Notes under the pieces: generated by a model
The model's database searches: none
Seen by the model: only the letters and a program-made list of their open reading frames with translations
What the model was told of the DNA's origin: nothing
NCBI GenBank assembly: GCA_963281255.1
Contig: OY725493.1
Location: 3,689,857 to 3,753,856, forward strand
Reading direction: 5' to 3'
DNA: 64,000 bases
Source: Aphrocallistes beatrix
Taxonomy: Eukaryota > Porifera > Hexactinellida > Sceptrulophora > Aphrocallistidae
Made by a program: the position numbers and the translations under genes
Part shown: piece by piece, positions 34,465-46,937 of the stretch
Position numbering within the stretch: position 1 is the first letter of the stretch
How the letters are laid out: each line of letters begins with the position of its first letter

Positions 34465-34801
34465 TTAGATATTGATTGAATGTGATTTAATTTTAAAAAT
34501 AGCTAGATAATTTGGATTTGAAAGAAAAAATAAAATATCAAGAAATTCAAATGCAATAAATGGTATTGAAATAAGAGTAATAAGCAGAAAAAGATTTTAA
34601 ATCCTATTCCCAAACAGCGCCGGCACAACGTTTCTAGAGTTGGTCTAGTTTAACCAGGTCAACTAGACCACTTAAGTGGTCCGGGTTAACCGGAACAATC
34701 AGGGGCCACTTTTGAAAAGTGGTCCGGTTGAAACAGGAGCAACCGGACTAGTTGCGCCGGTTCAGTTTAAATATCCACGCACATACCTTTAAGGGAAAAT
34801 A
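34465..34801. promoter_or_regulatory. MDC1 upstream region with a GC-rich foldback repeat
   Basis: Between the MDC1 start codon and the Tc1 element. At 34615-34765 lies a GC-rich imperfect palindrome (CAGCGCCGGCACAACG .. TAGTTGCGCCGGTTCAG) with several internal GGTCCGGTT/AACCGGACC words, probably a small MITE. No TATA box can be assigned; promoter location is inferred from position only. Confidence 0.4.
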
Positions 34802-36161
34802 CACTGGCGGTCATAAATAATTACTCGCTTTGCCATATATAGAATTTAGCATAGATCTAAGCTTTAACTTCCAAAATCAAGTATGATCTTATTATTCAAC
34901 CATTATATTGATACAGTATCAACTAATAACCGTAATAATCAAGTTGAAATTAGAAACTCAGATTTATATAACCAACTTGAATTCTGATCTCGGATTGAAC
35001 AAATTTCTATTATTAGCCAAAAATGTCTATTTATAAGCGAAGAATCGCCATAGAAAACCGAGGAAAGATTGTTGCACTAGATCAGGAAGGTTATTCTCAG
35101 AGACAAATAGCTGATCGAGTTGAGTGTTGCCAAAAAAGCGTGTCTCTTATCCTCAAGAAGGAAAAAACGAATGGTAGCTTAGCGGATCGGCCAATTCCAG
35201 GAAGGGCTAGACAAACGACCCGACGAGAAGACAGTCTACTAGTGCGGAAGAGCAAAGCAGATCGATTTAAGACTGCTCCTCAGATAAGAAATGAAATAAG
35301 TCGTGAACATGGAATAGATATTTCCATTTCTACCACCCAGAGGAGGTTGCGCGAGGTTGGACTTATCGGAAGCAAGCCTAGGAGAAAACCGAGATTGACC
35401 GTCAAACACAAGAAGGCTCGTATAGCCTATGCTAGAGCTCATCGAGATTGGACTCCTGCACAATGGGCACGGGTTATTTTTAGCGACGAGTCAAGATTCT
35501 TGTTGTATAGAAGTGATGGTCGGGTATATGTGCGACGAATGCCTGGGGAAGAATTTCATGAGACCTGCGTTCAAACTACAGTGAAACATGGGGGCGGTGG
35601 CATCATGGTATGGGGATGTATGACTGCAAATGGAATAGGATTACTCTGTGATGTTAAGGGGAGTTTGAATGGCAGATCCTACATCGATATTTTGGATAAT
35701 AACCTTATTCCATCAATTCATTTATATGCTTTAACCAACAACTGCCAGTTCCAGCAGGATAATGCCCCTTGTCACAGGTCTTCCCTTGTCAAAGAATGGT
35801 TTGAGTCCAATGGGATCGATGTGATGGATTGGCCAGCACAATCTCCCGATCTGAATCCTATCGAGAATCTCTGGGATCACATTGGAACGACTATACACGA
35901 ATACAACCCTACAAATCATAAGGAACTTCTCTCAGTAATTCATGAAGCTTGGAATGGCATAACCATAGAAAGACTCTCCAAGCTGTATGACAGCATGCCT
36001 CGTGTGCAGCAGTTATTAAAGCTAAGGGGGGCCCTACTAGGTATTAGCATCGTATTTGATATAATAATAGTTAGTTAGTAGTTATAAATAAACCGTACAT
36101 GGTAATTATCTTACGAAAAAGATGAAATATTCAAGTGAGTAATTATTTATGACCGCCAGTG
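34802..36161 (+). mobile_element. Complete Tc1-family transposon (1360 bp)
   Basis: Perfect 25-bp terminal inverted repeats beginning CACTGGCGGTCATAAATAAT, flanked by TA on both sides (34800-34801 and 36162-36163), around one intact transposase gene on the plus strand. Ends and length are typical for Tc1. Nothing seen suggests inactivation. Confidence 0.95.
35023..36078 (+). CDS. Tc1 transposase (DD34E), apparently intact
   Basis: A 351-aa uninterrupted protein, close to the family length of 335-350. The N-terminus has paired helix-turn-helix DNA-binding domains (YSQRQIADRVECCQKSVSLI at ~24-43, and the region to ~120 including RTSTTQRRL-like STTQRRLREVG). The catalytic DDE domain has Asp155 (VIFSDESRF), Asp246 (FQQDNAPCH) and Glu281 (SPDLNPIENLW), with 34 residues between the last two. 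HGGGGIMVWGCM, the glycine-rich box, is present. It would cut out and reinsert its own element at TA in the nucleus. Start chosen at the Met 221 bp inside the left TIR; the frame carries no stop up to TAG at 36076. Intactness and perfect TIRs point to recent arrival or current activity. Confidence 0.95.
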   Translation: MSIYKRRIAIENRGKIVALDQEGYSQRQIADRVECCQKSVSLILKKEKTNGSLADRPIPGRARQTTRREDSLLVRKSKADRFKTAPQIRNEISREHGIDISISTTQRRLREVGLIGSKPRRKPRLTVKHKKARIAYARAHRDWTPAQWARVIFSDESRFLLYRSDGRVYVRRMPGEEFHETCVQTTVKHGGGGIMVWGCMTANGIGLLCDVKGSLNGRSYIDILDNNLIPSIHLYALTNNCQFQQDNAPCHRSSLVKEWFESNGIDVMDWPAQSPDLNPIENLWDHIGTTIHEYNPTNHKELLSVIHEAWNGITIERLSKLYDSMPRVQQLLKLRGALLGISIVFDIIIVS

Positions 36162-36163
36162 TA

Positions 36164-37900
36164 TGCTTGTTTTCTATAAATTGGGATATTCAAACACATC
36201 ATGTATTATTCGACGTAACATTTAAGCTCAATAACTGTTAAAAGTTCCTGAGTTTACAAAATAGAACAGGAACGATGCCACAGCGGGAACATTGCCTCGT
36301 CCCTGGGAACATTTTTGTGCCGGGGCAAAACCCCTCCATGCAAATTTTTTTCCAGTTTCTAGTACTTTATACTCCCATCATAAATTATTAATAAACTACA
36401 TTTAGTTTGCATTTATTTTGTCTCCATCTGGGTATTTTAAGTTAAAGATACCGTGAACTTCCAGGAGCATTGTCCCTGGCCACTACTGGAAGGTTGACAG
36501 CGCATAGGAGGGGACCTCGCAACGAGGGACAAAGAGGGGAAATGCCCCACTTGACAAAAATTTAATTCTAGTATTTGGGGTGCCCATCATTAAATTAATA
36601 ACAACATTTTCGAAAAAAATGTATTTGTTTCGTCCAAATTAGAGGAATCTGGGCATTTTATGTCACTCGTAATTATACTGTCAGATCCAGGGGCTTTGCC
36701 CCTAGACCCCAATGGACAGTCAATGCCAATTTTCTTTAAAGGATCTGGGGAGTACCTTCCCGGAATTTTTGCATTTTATACCTTACCCTGGATAATTTTG
36801 CTTTCAAGCAGTCTCCCGGAAATTAGAGAGTATTAGGTTAAGTTGAGCCTCTAGGACTAAGTTGAGGGATTAAGGAAATGCTATACTCTAGCCAATCGGG
36901 CTTATTTTAGTCAGAACGTTATTCTTAGTTATAAAATTATCAGGAATTTAAATTCATATGCTATCAAATGTCACATTTTACAATATATCTCTGATAGAAA
37001 TAAACTCATATAGTTTATCTTTTTCGGCCAATGTAAATAGAATTCCGTCATCATATAGATACATTCAAATACAAGAGGGTATGAAAAGTAAACATGCTAA
37101 TTAATAAGAGAACTATTCATATTAGAGCTTGCTAAATGTAAAATAGAAATCCATGGAATTATCCATACAGTCAACAACGACAATTCAAATGTAGAATAAC
37201 TAGTACCAGTGATGTAAAATATGATAGATTTATTCAAGATAATGCATCATCTTAATTAATTGCTTCATAGATATTTTTCCACTCCTGTCAATCAAATTTA
37301 CAAGGTTAGGACATCGCCAGGATTGGGATTTTTCTTCTAGGGGAGAAGAGGAGTGACCAGGAGGGTACCCAATAACAAATTTTCAAATAAGATGCATAAG
37401 ACTCAAGTGTGGATCTAGGAGTGAGGGTCTATAGTCAATTTGTCTTTCTGTCTCGAATGATTTAAAAGGCTGCTGCTGCTACGGATTGTGCTCAACGGTG
37501 TGGAGGCTACTAGGTAAATACTGCCTTCGTTAACTTATGTACTCTATATCATTAACTAGTTTAATAAGGATAGTTAAACGGCGTTTCCGATAACATTATA
37601 AATGAAGACCATTTTGAAATGAGAGCACGTAAGCTGATGATTCATCTATCAATATGTGGTAACTGTTTTGACAGAAAATCTTCATTATACAAAATAGGTC
37701 CGCGTTGATCATTTACAGCAATTATCCATAGTTCAGGATAAAAAATGGTCTGGGAAACCAACAAAGAAAAACCTCCCAAACATACATTGCATTTGACAAA
37801 TATGGTCTTCCTTTTCCTATTATGTAGGTATTATAACAAAACATTTAATCTGACAAAAAAGTGATCCTTCTTTTTGACATTTAAGTTACGCAAATTTTAA
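36164..37900. other. Gene-free stretch
   Basis: Downstream of the Tc1 element. GC-richer spots at 36268-36340 (GCCACAGCGGGAACATTGCC, TGCCGGGGCAAAACCCC) and 36470-36780 (CAGGGGCTTTGCCCCTAGACC) look like fragments of degenerate repeats; no complete element was delimited and no gene recognised. Confidence 0.4.
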
Positions 37901-38305
37901 GCTTGTGAAATATCCTTCGATTTGGGTTGCAGCATATATTAAAAAGACATACATATATAAGATGTTGAGCGTGGGCAAGTATCGCCTAAAAAGATTTTGA
38001 CTCATGCAAAACCGTTTTAGGTTTATATTTCTAGTTTTTGAGTCGCAGCATCTTAGTCGGGTTTTTTCTGTTTTTCGCTAGCACATCCTGATGGTAGACG
38101 CGCTCCACTCTCTATAAAGTTTGTAACATACTACAAGAATAAGTGCCTCTAAAATTAAATTATAGATAGTTTACAAAATTTGCTACTCCATAGGATCAAA
38201 AGAAAGTTAAAAGGATAAAAAATTGAAAATTTATAGAGTTTTGTAAAAAAGGACTAAAACCCCCGAAAAAGCCCTTTTTAAAAAAAATCAACAATAAAAT
38301 CACTA

Positions 38306-39070
38306 CAGGGTGACACATAAGTTCTGTTACAAGCTTCATTAGGTATAAAATTTCTTATACCCAAACGATCTTAGTTATTATGGTCCTTAGAGATTCTAAT
38401 TCGAATATTTTCAATGATATTAAAAGATTTTTCGATTCTATGACTTAGAAATGTGTTTTGTATGGTGAATTTTGAGAAAGAAAAATGTGTCCTGGCACGC
38501 AGCGAAAATCGCGAATCAGGGCCCACTGCTTCAGTAAAAAATGTCTTCATAATCGATGTCCCATGACGATTTAGCACCAGGTACCTTTCATTCGCCATAG
38601 AAATATTTCATAAATCCACTGAATTCGTTATCAGAAACTAGAAAAAGTTATTCAGTCGCAGTTCAAACAGGTACATTATGCAAAATGACCCAAAATGGCA
38701 CTTTTTTTCACATCACCAAAAAATATAATCCAAAAGGTTCTCAATATATACTGATTTAAACATCTATATTTCTACAAATTTATAGTGTTCGAGGAAAATG
38801 TGTGAGCTAATATTTACTAGGATTTGAAGACTCTGGGAAGATAACTTAAAAAGCAGTGAGCCCTGATTCACGATTTTCGCTGCGTGCCAGGACACAATTT
38901 TTTTCTCAAAACATACAAAACACATTTATAAGTCATTGAATCGAAAAATCTTTTAAAATCATTGAAAATATTCGAATTACAATCTCTAAGGACCATAATA
39001 ACTAAGATCGTTTGAGTATAAGAAATTTTATACCTAATGAAGCTTGTAACAGAACTTATGCGTCACCCTG
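38306..39070. mobile_element. Foldback element, family D (copy 2)
   Basis: CAGGGTGACACATAAGTTCT at the left and its near complement at the right, flanked by TA (38304-38305, 39071-39072); 765 bp, arms of ~240 bp. Same family as 21903-22673. Confidence 0.88.
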
Positions 39071-39160
39071 TAAGTTATACGATAACGAATAACAATTCAA
39101 ATTTTCAGCCTCCTATCTCAAACCATTTTGAATTTTTTTAAAGACAGTCAATTTTGAAAT

Positions 39161-40345
39161 TAAGGTTGGCTTTTCCTATGGGCATTTTGTTTTTTATCAA
39201 AAATATGCCAAAAGTCCTTTTTAACCATTTTAGGATCACTGAAGGGGTTCTAAACATTAATTTTGATTTTTAGAATTTCAATGTTAATATTTAGCCACTT
39301 AGAGCCACTTGTATTTTTAAAACAGAGTCTCATATCCATAACTTCTTTGAACCATGTCAGATCATCATTTTAATGCTAAATTCGTGCTCATCACTAAATT
39401 TCCAGCAATTTGATATATATATATTGGACACATTTGGAGAGATTCTTTGGCTGCGGGTTCCTAGCAACGGCCAGGAATGTTAATTCCTGGCCGTTGCTAT
39501 GCACGGACATCCAAAAGATTCTCCAAATATGGTCAATATATATATATCAAATTGCTGGAAATTTAGTGCGGAGCACGAATTTGGCATTAGAATGATCATC
39601 TGACATGGTTCAGAGAAGTTATTGGTCTCGGATTCCGGCAGACACTATCGAATGTGGTTATTTTTGGGTGGTCAGTCAGCAATGACCAGTTTTTCCCACT
39701 TTCGATGGTGAAAATTTTGATATACCATATTTTGGAGTTAAGTACTGCTATAAGTTGTCGAATAAGGATATTTGCATGTTATTTAATATTCCAAAGCAGT
39801 TAAAACTAATGGAAATTGAGGTACGAGTACATATATAAATATTTTCTAAATTCCATTTTTTGAGACTTTTTTTTCAGCAATTATAAAGGTGACAACTTTT
39901 TGTAAATTCAACATAGGGGTGAAAACTCAACGGTTTCTGATAGATCTCGAAGAGTAGAACATAATGAACAGACATATTTTTGATAATACAAATAAAAAGA
40001 GAATTATGAAAAAAATAGTGTCAAAATTACTAAAAATAAACTTCCTGGGTTGTTTTGGTGTGCATTTTTAACAATTTTAAAATTTCAAAAATCTGTCTGT
40101 TCATTAGTTAGATCATTGATTTATGAATGAATTTCAAAAGTTTCTAAAGGATTGTAAGCATATCGTGCCCGATTTTTTCCTTGTAAAATCACCCAATTTT
40201 TTAAAAAAAGTTTTTATCTGTTGAATTATTTCTATTATTAATGCAGTTTTGCGGATAACTCTGCGATTCAAATCTACACTGAAAAAATTAAATGAATCGG
40301 TTGAAAAAGTCAAAAGTTAGCAATTATACAAAAGGCCAACCTTAA
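39161..40345. mobile_element. TTAA-flanked element, family B (copy 1)
   Basis: Ends TTAAGGTTGGCTTTTCC and AAAAGGCCAACCTTAA, inserted in A2 sequence: GTCAATTTTGAAA lies before and GTCCCGAGATATAGGG after, which are contiguous across a TTAA-like word in the other A2 copies (40950-40975). The centre has a hairpin around GCAACGGCCAGGAATG like that of A1, so A1 and B are related. Non-coding, 1185 bp including both TTAA. Confidence 0.88.
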
Positions 40346-40401
40346 GTCCCGAGATATAGGGATTTAAAGTTTAAATATTCAAAACAATGTAAAATGAGCC
40401 A

Positions 40402-42339
40402 TTAAGGATACCGCCCGTGAAAAATCCATAGGTTTGGCTTACAGCATATATCAAGAATAGAGATATATAAGATGTTAAGCGTGGGCAGGTAGTGCAATTA
40501 AAAATATTGAGACATGCCAAACAGTTTTTGGTTCACATTTCTAGTTTTTGAATTACAGCGTCTCAAAGTCGGTTTTTTCCGTTTTTCCCTAGCACATCTT
40601 AATGGGAAGCCCTCCTGCACTCTGTGATTTTTTTAAAGCACATGTTTGGATCAAATGCTTCGAAAATTTATTCATAGATAGTCTATCATATTTGCCACTT
40701 CATAGGACCAAAAGAAAGTTAAAATTTTAAAAATTGTAAATTTTATCGGTGTCCGAATAAAAAGGGCCAAAAAACGGCGAAAAAAGCCCGATTTTCTTTG
40801 CAAATCAGCAATAAAATCACAAATTTATAAAATATCAAAAATTGAGTGGTCCTACGCTCATCGCCTAATGATATGGAACAACTCCTGAAATTTTCAAACC
40901 TCTATCTCAAAGCAATTTTGAGTTAAAATTTTTGAAAGACGGTCAATTTTGGAATTTTAAAGTCCCGAGATATAAGGATTTGAAGTTTTGATTGTAAGAA
41001 CGATGTAAAATGAGCTATTAACGAAAAATAAAAGCATCCATGGACATTTAATCGCGTGTATACTAATTAATTAGATGTATTCCAACAGATTTTGGTGAAA
41101 ATAGCAAAATTATACTGAAAATTCACAAATTACCTTGAGGCCCCTAACCCCGAATATTTTGAACCAATTAGGGAATGTAAATCATATTCCTAGCAGTACA
41201 ATGTATAATTCATCGGTTTAGAATGAATAAAGAGCTACCAAAAAGTATATTAGGAAGTTAGAGCGAGAGTCTACGACTTTTAGTTTTCAAGTTAGGATTT
41301 TCGAAAAATGCTACGTCATCACGTGATAAAAATTTTAAACTTAGCATTCCATTCCATGTAGTACATTTATTATTTAAGAATCAGATATATACCGTCTTGA
41401 AAAGTATATTAGGAATTGAGAGCTAAGAATTTTGGTGTATATTTCCCGAGATATGGAGGAATCTGTTTTTGGACCATAAATGGGGGGGCTTTGACTAAAA
41501 TTTGGAGATCAATGATTTGAACTTCCAAAATAATCATGTTGGGTGCTTCAAAGTTTCTGTATACATTGCTAGTGACTATTGCATTGTTTTTTGAGTATAA
41601 TAGCTACTTTTGGGAACTTATTTCATGACAAGATTCACCATTTTCTAATATATTCAAAGTTCTCCATAGAATTTGTATTACAACAAAAACGATGATTAGT
41701 CTAGTAGAAATATTTACTTTTTGACAAAGAGATGTTTGAGGAACCTATATATTATCATATATATCCTTTCATTTAAGATTATTATAGATTATATATCTTC
41801 AATAGTTTTTAAGCATTGACATCGAGCACTTTGGGGGCCATAGAGTGGTTTGATGTCCGAACTTTACCTACAATATACTATAACTTACGAACTAATGGTC
41901 CGATCTGAACAAACTTTTTTTTAAAATGTTCAGAATTTTTTTCTATACACAATAGCTAATATCACAACGGCCATTTCCCGAGCATTTTAGAAATGAAGTC
42001 CCTCATAAATATATTTTTGATTGGATTTCAGGTGCCTCTTTTTCTAAATTCATCTGTTTTATAATATTTAAAGGGGCCAAAACCATTTTGAGGTTCGTAT
42101 AATTGAAAAAATATCAGATAAGTTAGAAAATAATTGATGAATGCGCCGCAAAATCACGAATAACTTTCCGATTTTTAGTACGCCTGAGCTTTAGGTGCCC
42201 AGTTCTAGAATATCAAAATAAATACCGTCCAACAAGTACGATTAGATGGTAGACTACTCAATAATCCGATGGAATTGACAATAAAAAATTCCACAATTTT
42301 TTTTAATGTTTTGCGATGTTTTTCGAGGGCGGTATCCTT
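40402..42339. mobile_element. TTAA-flanked element, family A2 (inner copy, reverse orientation)
   Basis: Starts TTAAGGATACCGCCCGTG and ends GAGGGCGGTATCCTTAA, about 1.94 kb, in reverse orientation to 49619-51557. It sits in a TTAA of an older A2 copy (ATGAGCCATTAA | GCAAAAAAAAAGCATTTGC). No transposase recognised. Shared words include ACGTCATCACGTGATAAAAA and GGAACCTATATATTATC. Confidence 0.85.
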
Positions 42340-42410
42340 AAGCAAAAAAAAAGCATTTGCAGGCAGATTCATATTCACATTTACAGAAATAACTTTAACC
42401 ATAGCCTACT

Positions 42411-43484
42411 CATAGCCTACTCTAATAATGCCTCACAGCAAAATAACCAAGGATGCGGTAATAGCCGAATGGATTAATACACGATTAGCCTAAAATCGTT
42501 AACCATGCAGAATAAGCATTAAGAATGTATTACCAGCGTATATAAACATGGTATCAAAGTATATATATCCGTTGTCAAAATTGTAATAGTGTACTATTCG
42601 ATTAGTCATCATATCATTGCGCAACAGGTCATTCTAAGGACAATTTTAGCGATTTTCGAAGCTGTTATAACCCTATTTCTAAATTGTATTAAGGTGTGAT
42701 TTTTGTGTTGAACCAAGATTAGTACGAGTTGATTTGAAAAATTTAGAATTTTTAAATGGAATGTTGTTACATTCCAATGGTAAAGCATTTTGATCAGTTT
42801 GAGCCATATCCTGCAAACTGTAAGAACTAGGTCTTCAAATCTGATCGTATTTGATAGGCAATTGGCTACTTCCTATTAGGTAATAATACAATTTAAACTT
42901 CCTAATTAACAGACTACAGAGTTATGCGACAATTTAGTGTTTTGGTCACATTCTTAAAATCAACCCATAACTCAAAACTCGTTGAATTTAGAAATTCAAG
43001 TTGTATTATCACCTAATAGGAAATAGTCCATTGCCTATCAAACACAATCAAATTTGAAGCTCTAGTCATTACAGTTTTCACGAAATGGCCCAAACTGACC
43101 AAAATGCATTATCATTGCAACGCGGGAATGTAACAATATTCCATTGAAAAATTCGAAATTTTTCAAATCAACTCGTACCAATCTTGGTTCAACACAAAAA
43201 TCACACCTTAATACCATTTAGAAAAAGGGTTATAACAGCTTCGAAAATTGCTAAAATTGTCCTTAGAATGACCTGTTGCACAATGATATGATGACTAATC
43301 GAAATGTTTCCAACGGATATATGTACTTTTACACGAAGTTTATATATGCTGGTGATACATTCTTAATGCCTATTCCGCATGGTTAATGATTTTAGGCTAA
43401 TCGTGTATTACTCCATTCGGCTACTACTTCATTCCTAGTCCATGATTTTCAGTCTACTGTGAGGCATTATTAGAGTAGGCTATG
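42411..43484. mobile_element. Palindromic element, family C (copy 2)
   Basis: Termini CATAGCCTACTCTAATAATG and complement; ~1.07 kb nearly self-complementary, as at 17194. It is directly abutted by copy 3 with only the shared terminal bases between them. Confidence 0.88.
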
Positions 43485-44425
43485 GCCTACTCTAATAATG
43501 CCTCACAGTAAAATAACCAAGGATGCGGTAATGTCCGAATGGATTAATACACGATAAGCCTAAAATCGTTAACCATGTAGGATAGGCATTAAGAATGTAT
43601 TACCAGCATATATAAACATGGCATCAAAGTACATATGTCCATTGTCAATATTTCAATTAGTCAACATATCATTGCGCAACAGGTCATTCTAAGGACAATT
43701 TTAGCGATTTTATAAGCTGTTTTAACCCTATTTCTAAATGGTATTAAGGTGTGATTTTTGTGTAGAAACAAGATTAGTACGAGTTGATTTGAAAAATTAG
43801 GAATTTTTTAATGGAATGTTGTTACATTCCTACGTTGCTATGGTAAAGTATTTTGATCAGTTTGAGCCATATCCTGCAAACTGTAAGAACTAGGTCTTCA
43901 AATTTGATCGTATTTGATAGGCAATTGGCTACTTCCTATTAGGTAATAATACAATTTAAACTTCTATATTCACAAAATATAGAGTTATGCGACAATTTAG
44001 TGTTTTGGTCACATTCTTAAAATCAACCCATAACCCAAAACTCGTTGAATTTAGAAGTTCAGGTTGTATTATCACCCAATAGGAAGTAGCCAATTCCCTA
44101 TCAAATACGATCAAATTTGAAGACCTAGTTTTTACAGTTTGCAGGATATGGCTCAAACTGATCAAAATACTTAACCATAGCAACGTAGGAATGTAACAAC
44201 ATTCCATTAAAAAATTCTTAATTTTTCAAATCAACTCGTACTAATCTTGGTTCTACACAAAAATCACACCTTAATACCATTTAGAAATAGGGTTAAAACA
44301 GCTTATAAAATCGCTAAAATTGTCCTTAGAATGACCTGTTGCGCAATGATATGATGGCTAATTGAAATTTTTCCAACGGATATATGTACTTTGATGTCAT
44401 GTTTATATATGCTAGTAATACATTC

Positions 44426-46816
44426 TTAAGGTTGGCCTTTCCTATGGGCATTTTGTTTTTTATCCAAAATTTGCCAAAAGACCTTTTCAATCATTTTTAG
44501 ATCCCTAAATGGGTTCTAAACATTAATTTCGATTTTTAGAAATTCAAAGCTAATATTTCGCCACTTAGAGCCAATTGTACCACCTGGTGTCGCCCAAAAA
44601 AGGACACATTTTTGAAACGGAAAGTCTCATATCCATAACTTCTTTGAACCATGTTAGATCATCATTTTAATGCTAAATTCGTGCTCAGCACTAAATTTCT
44701 AGCAATTTGATATATATATTGGACATATTTGGAGAAATTCTTTGGCTGCGGGTTCCTAGTAACGGCCAGGAATGTGAAAAAATTCCTGGCCGTTGCTATG
44801 CACGGACATCCAAAAGATTCTCCAATATGGTCAATCATAGTCTACTGTATATAAGGCCTGCCATCTACTTGGACAATCTGGACTAGGGATGCACTAGAGG
44901 ACGATTATTATGATGAACCACAACTTTTACAGGGTGACACATAAGTTCTGTTACAAGCTTCATTAGGTATAAAATTTCTTATACTCAAACGATCTTAGTT
45001 ATTATGGTCCTTAGAGATTCTAATTCGAATATCCTCAATGATTTTAAAAGATTTTTCGATTCTATGACTTAGAAATGTGTTTTGTATGGTGAATTTTGAG
45101 AAAAAAAAATGTGTCCTGGCACGCAGCGAAAATCGCGAATCAGGGCCCACTGCTTCTGTAAAAAATGTCTTCATAATCGATGTCCCATGACGATTTAGCA
45201 CCAGGTACCTTTCATTCGCCATAGAAATATTTCATAAATCCACTGAATTCGTTATCAGAAACTAGAAAAAGTTATTCAGTCACAGTTCAAATCAGGTACA
45301 TTTTGCAAAATTCCCCAAAATGGCATTTTTTTACATCACAAAAGAATCTAATCCAATTGGTCTTCAAAATGCACTGATCTGAACATCTTATATCTCTAAA
45401 AATAATCGTGTAATTGGTAATTAATTACAATTACACTGTAGTTGAAGTGTAATTGTAATTGAAAATTTTACTTGCCTTGAAATTGATTCGTAATTGTAAT
45501 TGAACAAATGTAATTTACCTCAACCGTCGCACCTATTATTATCTGACGTTTGAAATTATTAACCATAAATTATTAACCACGTATTCATATATTACTATTC
45601 ACACCATGTGTGTACAGAGCGAGCGAGTAGGAGAAAGAAAGAAAGCAGAAAAGTATTGTGAAGATCTTTTTTATTGCCATTTTAACCTTTCTATTATGTA
45701 ATATGATACATGTTGTTCTTAGTCATTCATTAAATATGTTCAAAATAAAATATTAACTCTTAATAGAGTAAGGAATAATGGAAAACAGACTATGGCTTAG
45801 TCATTTAAGTTAACCCTTAAATTACCTGGGGTCATTTCTATTTATAGCAAAGACCCCACACTTCTAAGGTTTCCCCGCCCAAAATGACTTAACCGGAAAT
45901 GGGTTAGCAAGAATCTAGCGCCATTTAAGGGATAATTATTATTGGCCTAATTGGTTAATATACACATTCTTAGAATTTTAATTTCCCGTCCTCTACCGCA
46001 TCGCTGGTACATTAGATAGAGTCGGCTAAGGGTCAATATATATATCAAATTGCGTATTAAATTTTAGTATTAAAATGATCTGATATGGTTCAAAGAAGTT
46101 ATTGATCTCGGATTGCGGCGGATACTATCGAATATGGTTATTTTTGGGTGGCCAGTCAGCAAGGACCAGTTTTTTACACTTTTGATAAAGAAAAATTTTG
46201 ATATACCATATTTTGAAGTTAAGTACTGCTATAATTTGTCGAATAAGGATATTTGCATGTTATTTAATATTCCAAAGCAATTAAAACTAAATGGAAATTG
46301 AGGGACATATACAAATATTTTCTAAATCCTATTTTCTGATACTTTTTTTTCAGCAAATATAAAGGTGATAACTTTTTGTAAATTCAACATAGAGGCGAAA
46401 ACGGTTTCTGATAGATCTCGAAGAGTAGAACATAATGAACAGACAGAATTTTGATAATACAAATAAAAAGAGAAATATGGAAAAAATAGTGTCAAAATTA
46501 CTAAAAATAAAATTCCTCGGGTGTTTTGGTGTGAATTTTTAACAATTTTCAAAATTTCAAAGGTCTGTCTGTTCATTAGTTAAATCATCGATTTATGAAT
46601 GAATTTGAAAAGTTTCTAAAGGATTGTAAGCATATTGTGTCCGATTTCTTCTATGTAAAATGCCCAAATTTTTTTAAAAAAATTTTATCTGTTGATTTAT
46701 TTCAATTATTAATGCAGTTTTGCAGATAACTCTGCGATTCAAATCTGCACTGAAAAAATTACATGAATCGGTTGAAAAAGTCAAAAGTTAGCAATTATAG
46801 GAAAGGCCAACCTTAA
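44426..46816. mobile_element. TTAA-flanked element, family B (copy 2), with inner insertions
   Basis: TTAAGGTTGGCCTTTCC at the left, GAAAGGCCAACCTTAA at the right. The 2391-bp size (against 1185) reflects inner insertions: a partial D foldback (44930-45403) and a segment 45404-46020 rich in AATTGTAATT words with unclear origin. B-type sequence resumes at ~46025 (TCAATATATATATCAAATTGC). Confidence 0.88.
44930..45403. mobile_element. Foldback element, family D (copy 3), truncated
   Basis: Starts CAGGGTGACACATAAGTTCT and follows copy 2 closely through the left arm and centre, then stops at GAACATCTTATATCTCTAAA; the right arm is missing. Confidence 0.8.
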
Positions 46817-46937
46817 TGCCTATTCTGCATGGTTAACGATTTTAGGCTAATCGTGTATTAATCCATTCGGCTACTACTTCATCCCTAGTCCATAATTTTC
46901 AGTCTACTGTGAGGCATTATTAGAGTAGGCTATGCTT

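Larger units (their letters stand above)
37905..42395. mobile_element. Outer A2 element with three nested insertions
   Basis: A2 body sequence (GGGTTGCAGCATATATTAAA .., GATGTTGAGCGTGGGCA, AACCATTTTGAATTTTT, CCCGAGATATAGGGATTTAA, AATGTAAAATGAGC, AAAAGCATTTGCAGGC) runs through this span but is interrupted by a D foldback (38306-39070), a B element (39161-40345) and another A2 copy (40402-42339). Comparison with the uninterrupted copies confirms each junction; the B and inner A2 insertions both lie in TTAA. The outer left end is diverged. Confidence 0.7.
43485..46934. mobile_element. Palindromic element, family C (copy 3), split by a B element
   Basis: Left part 43485-44425 and right part 46817-46934 are one C element; the gap is filled by B copy 2. 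Removing the insertion leaves about 1.06 kb, the length of copy 1. The empty site ATTCTTAATGCC is seen intact at 18146 and 43367 in the other C arms. Confidence 0.9.

Noticed and set aside
38371-38598. 75-codon open frame, nearly identical to one at 44995-45222 and similar to 22393-22608
   Set aside because: All three lie in the inverted arms of D foldback elements. Conservation reflects the repeat itself; no start context or known domain supports a gene.
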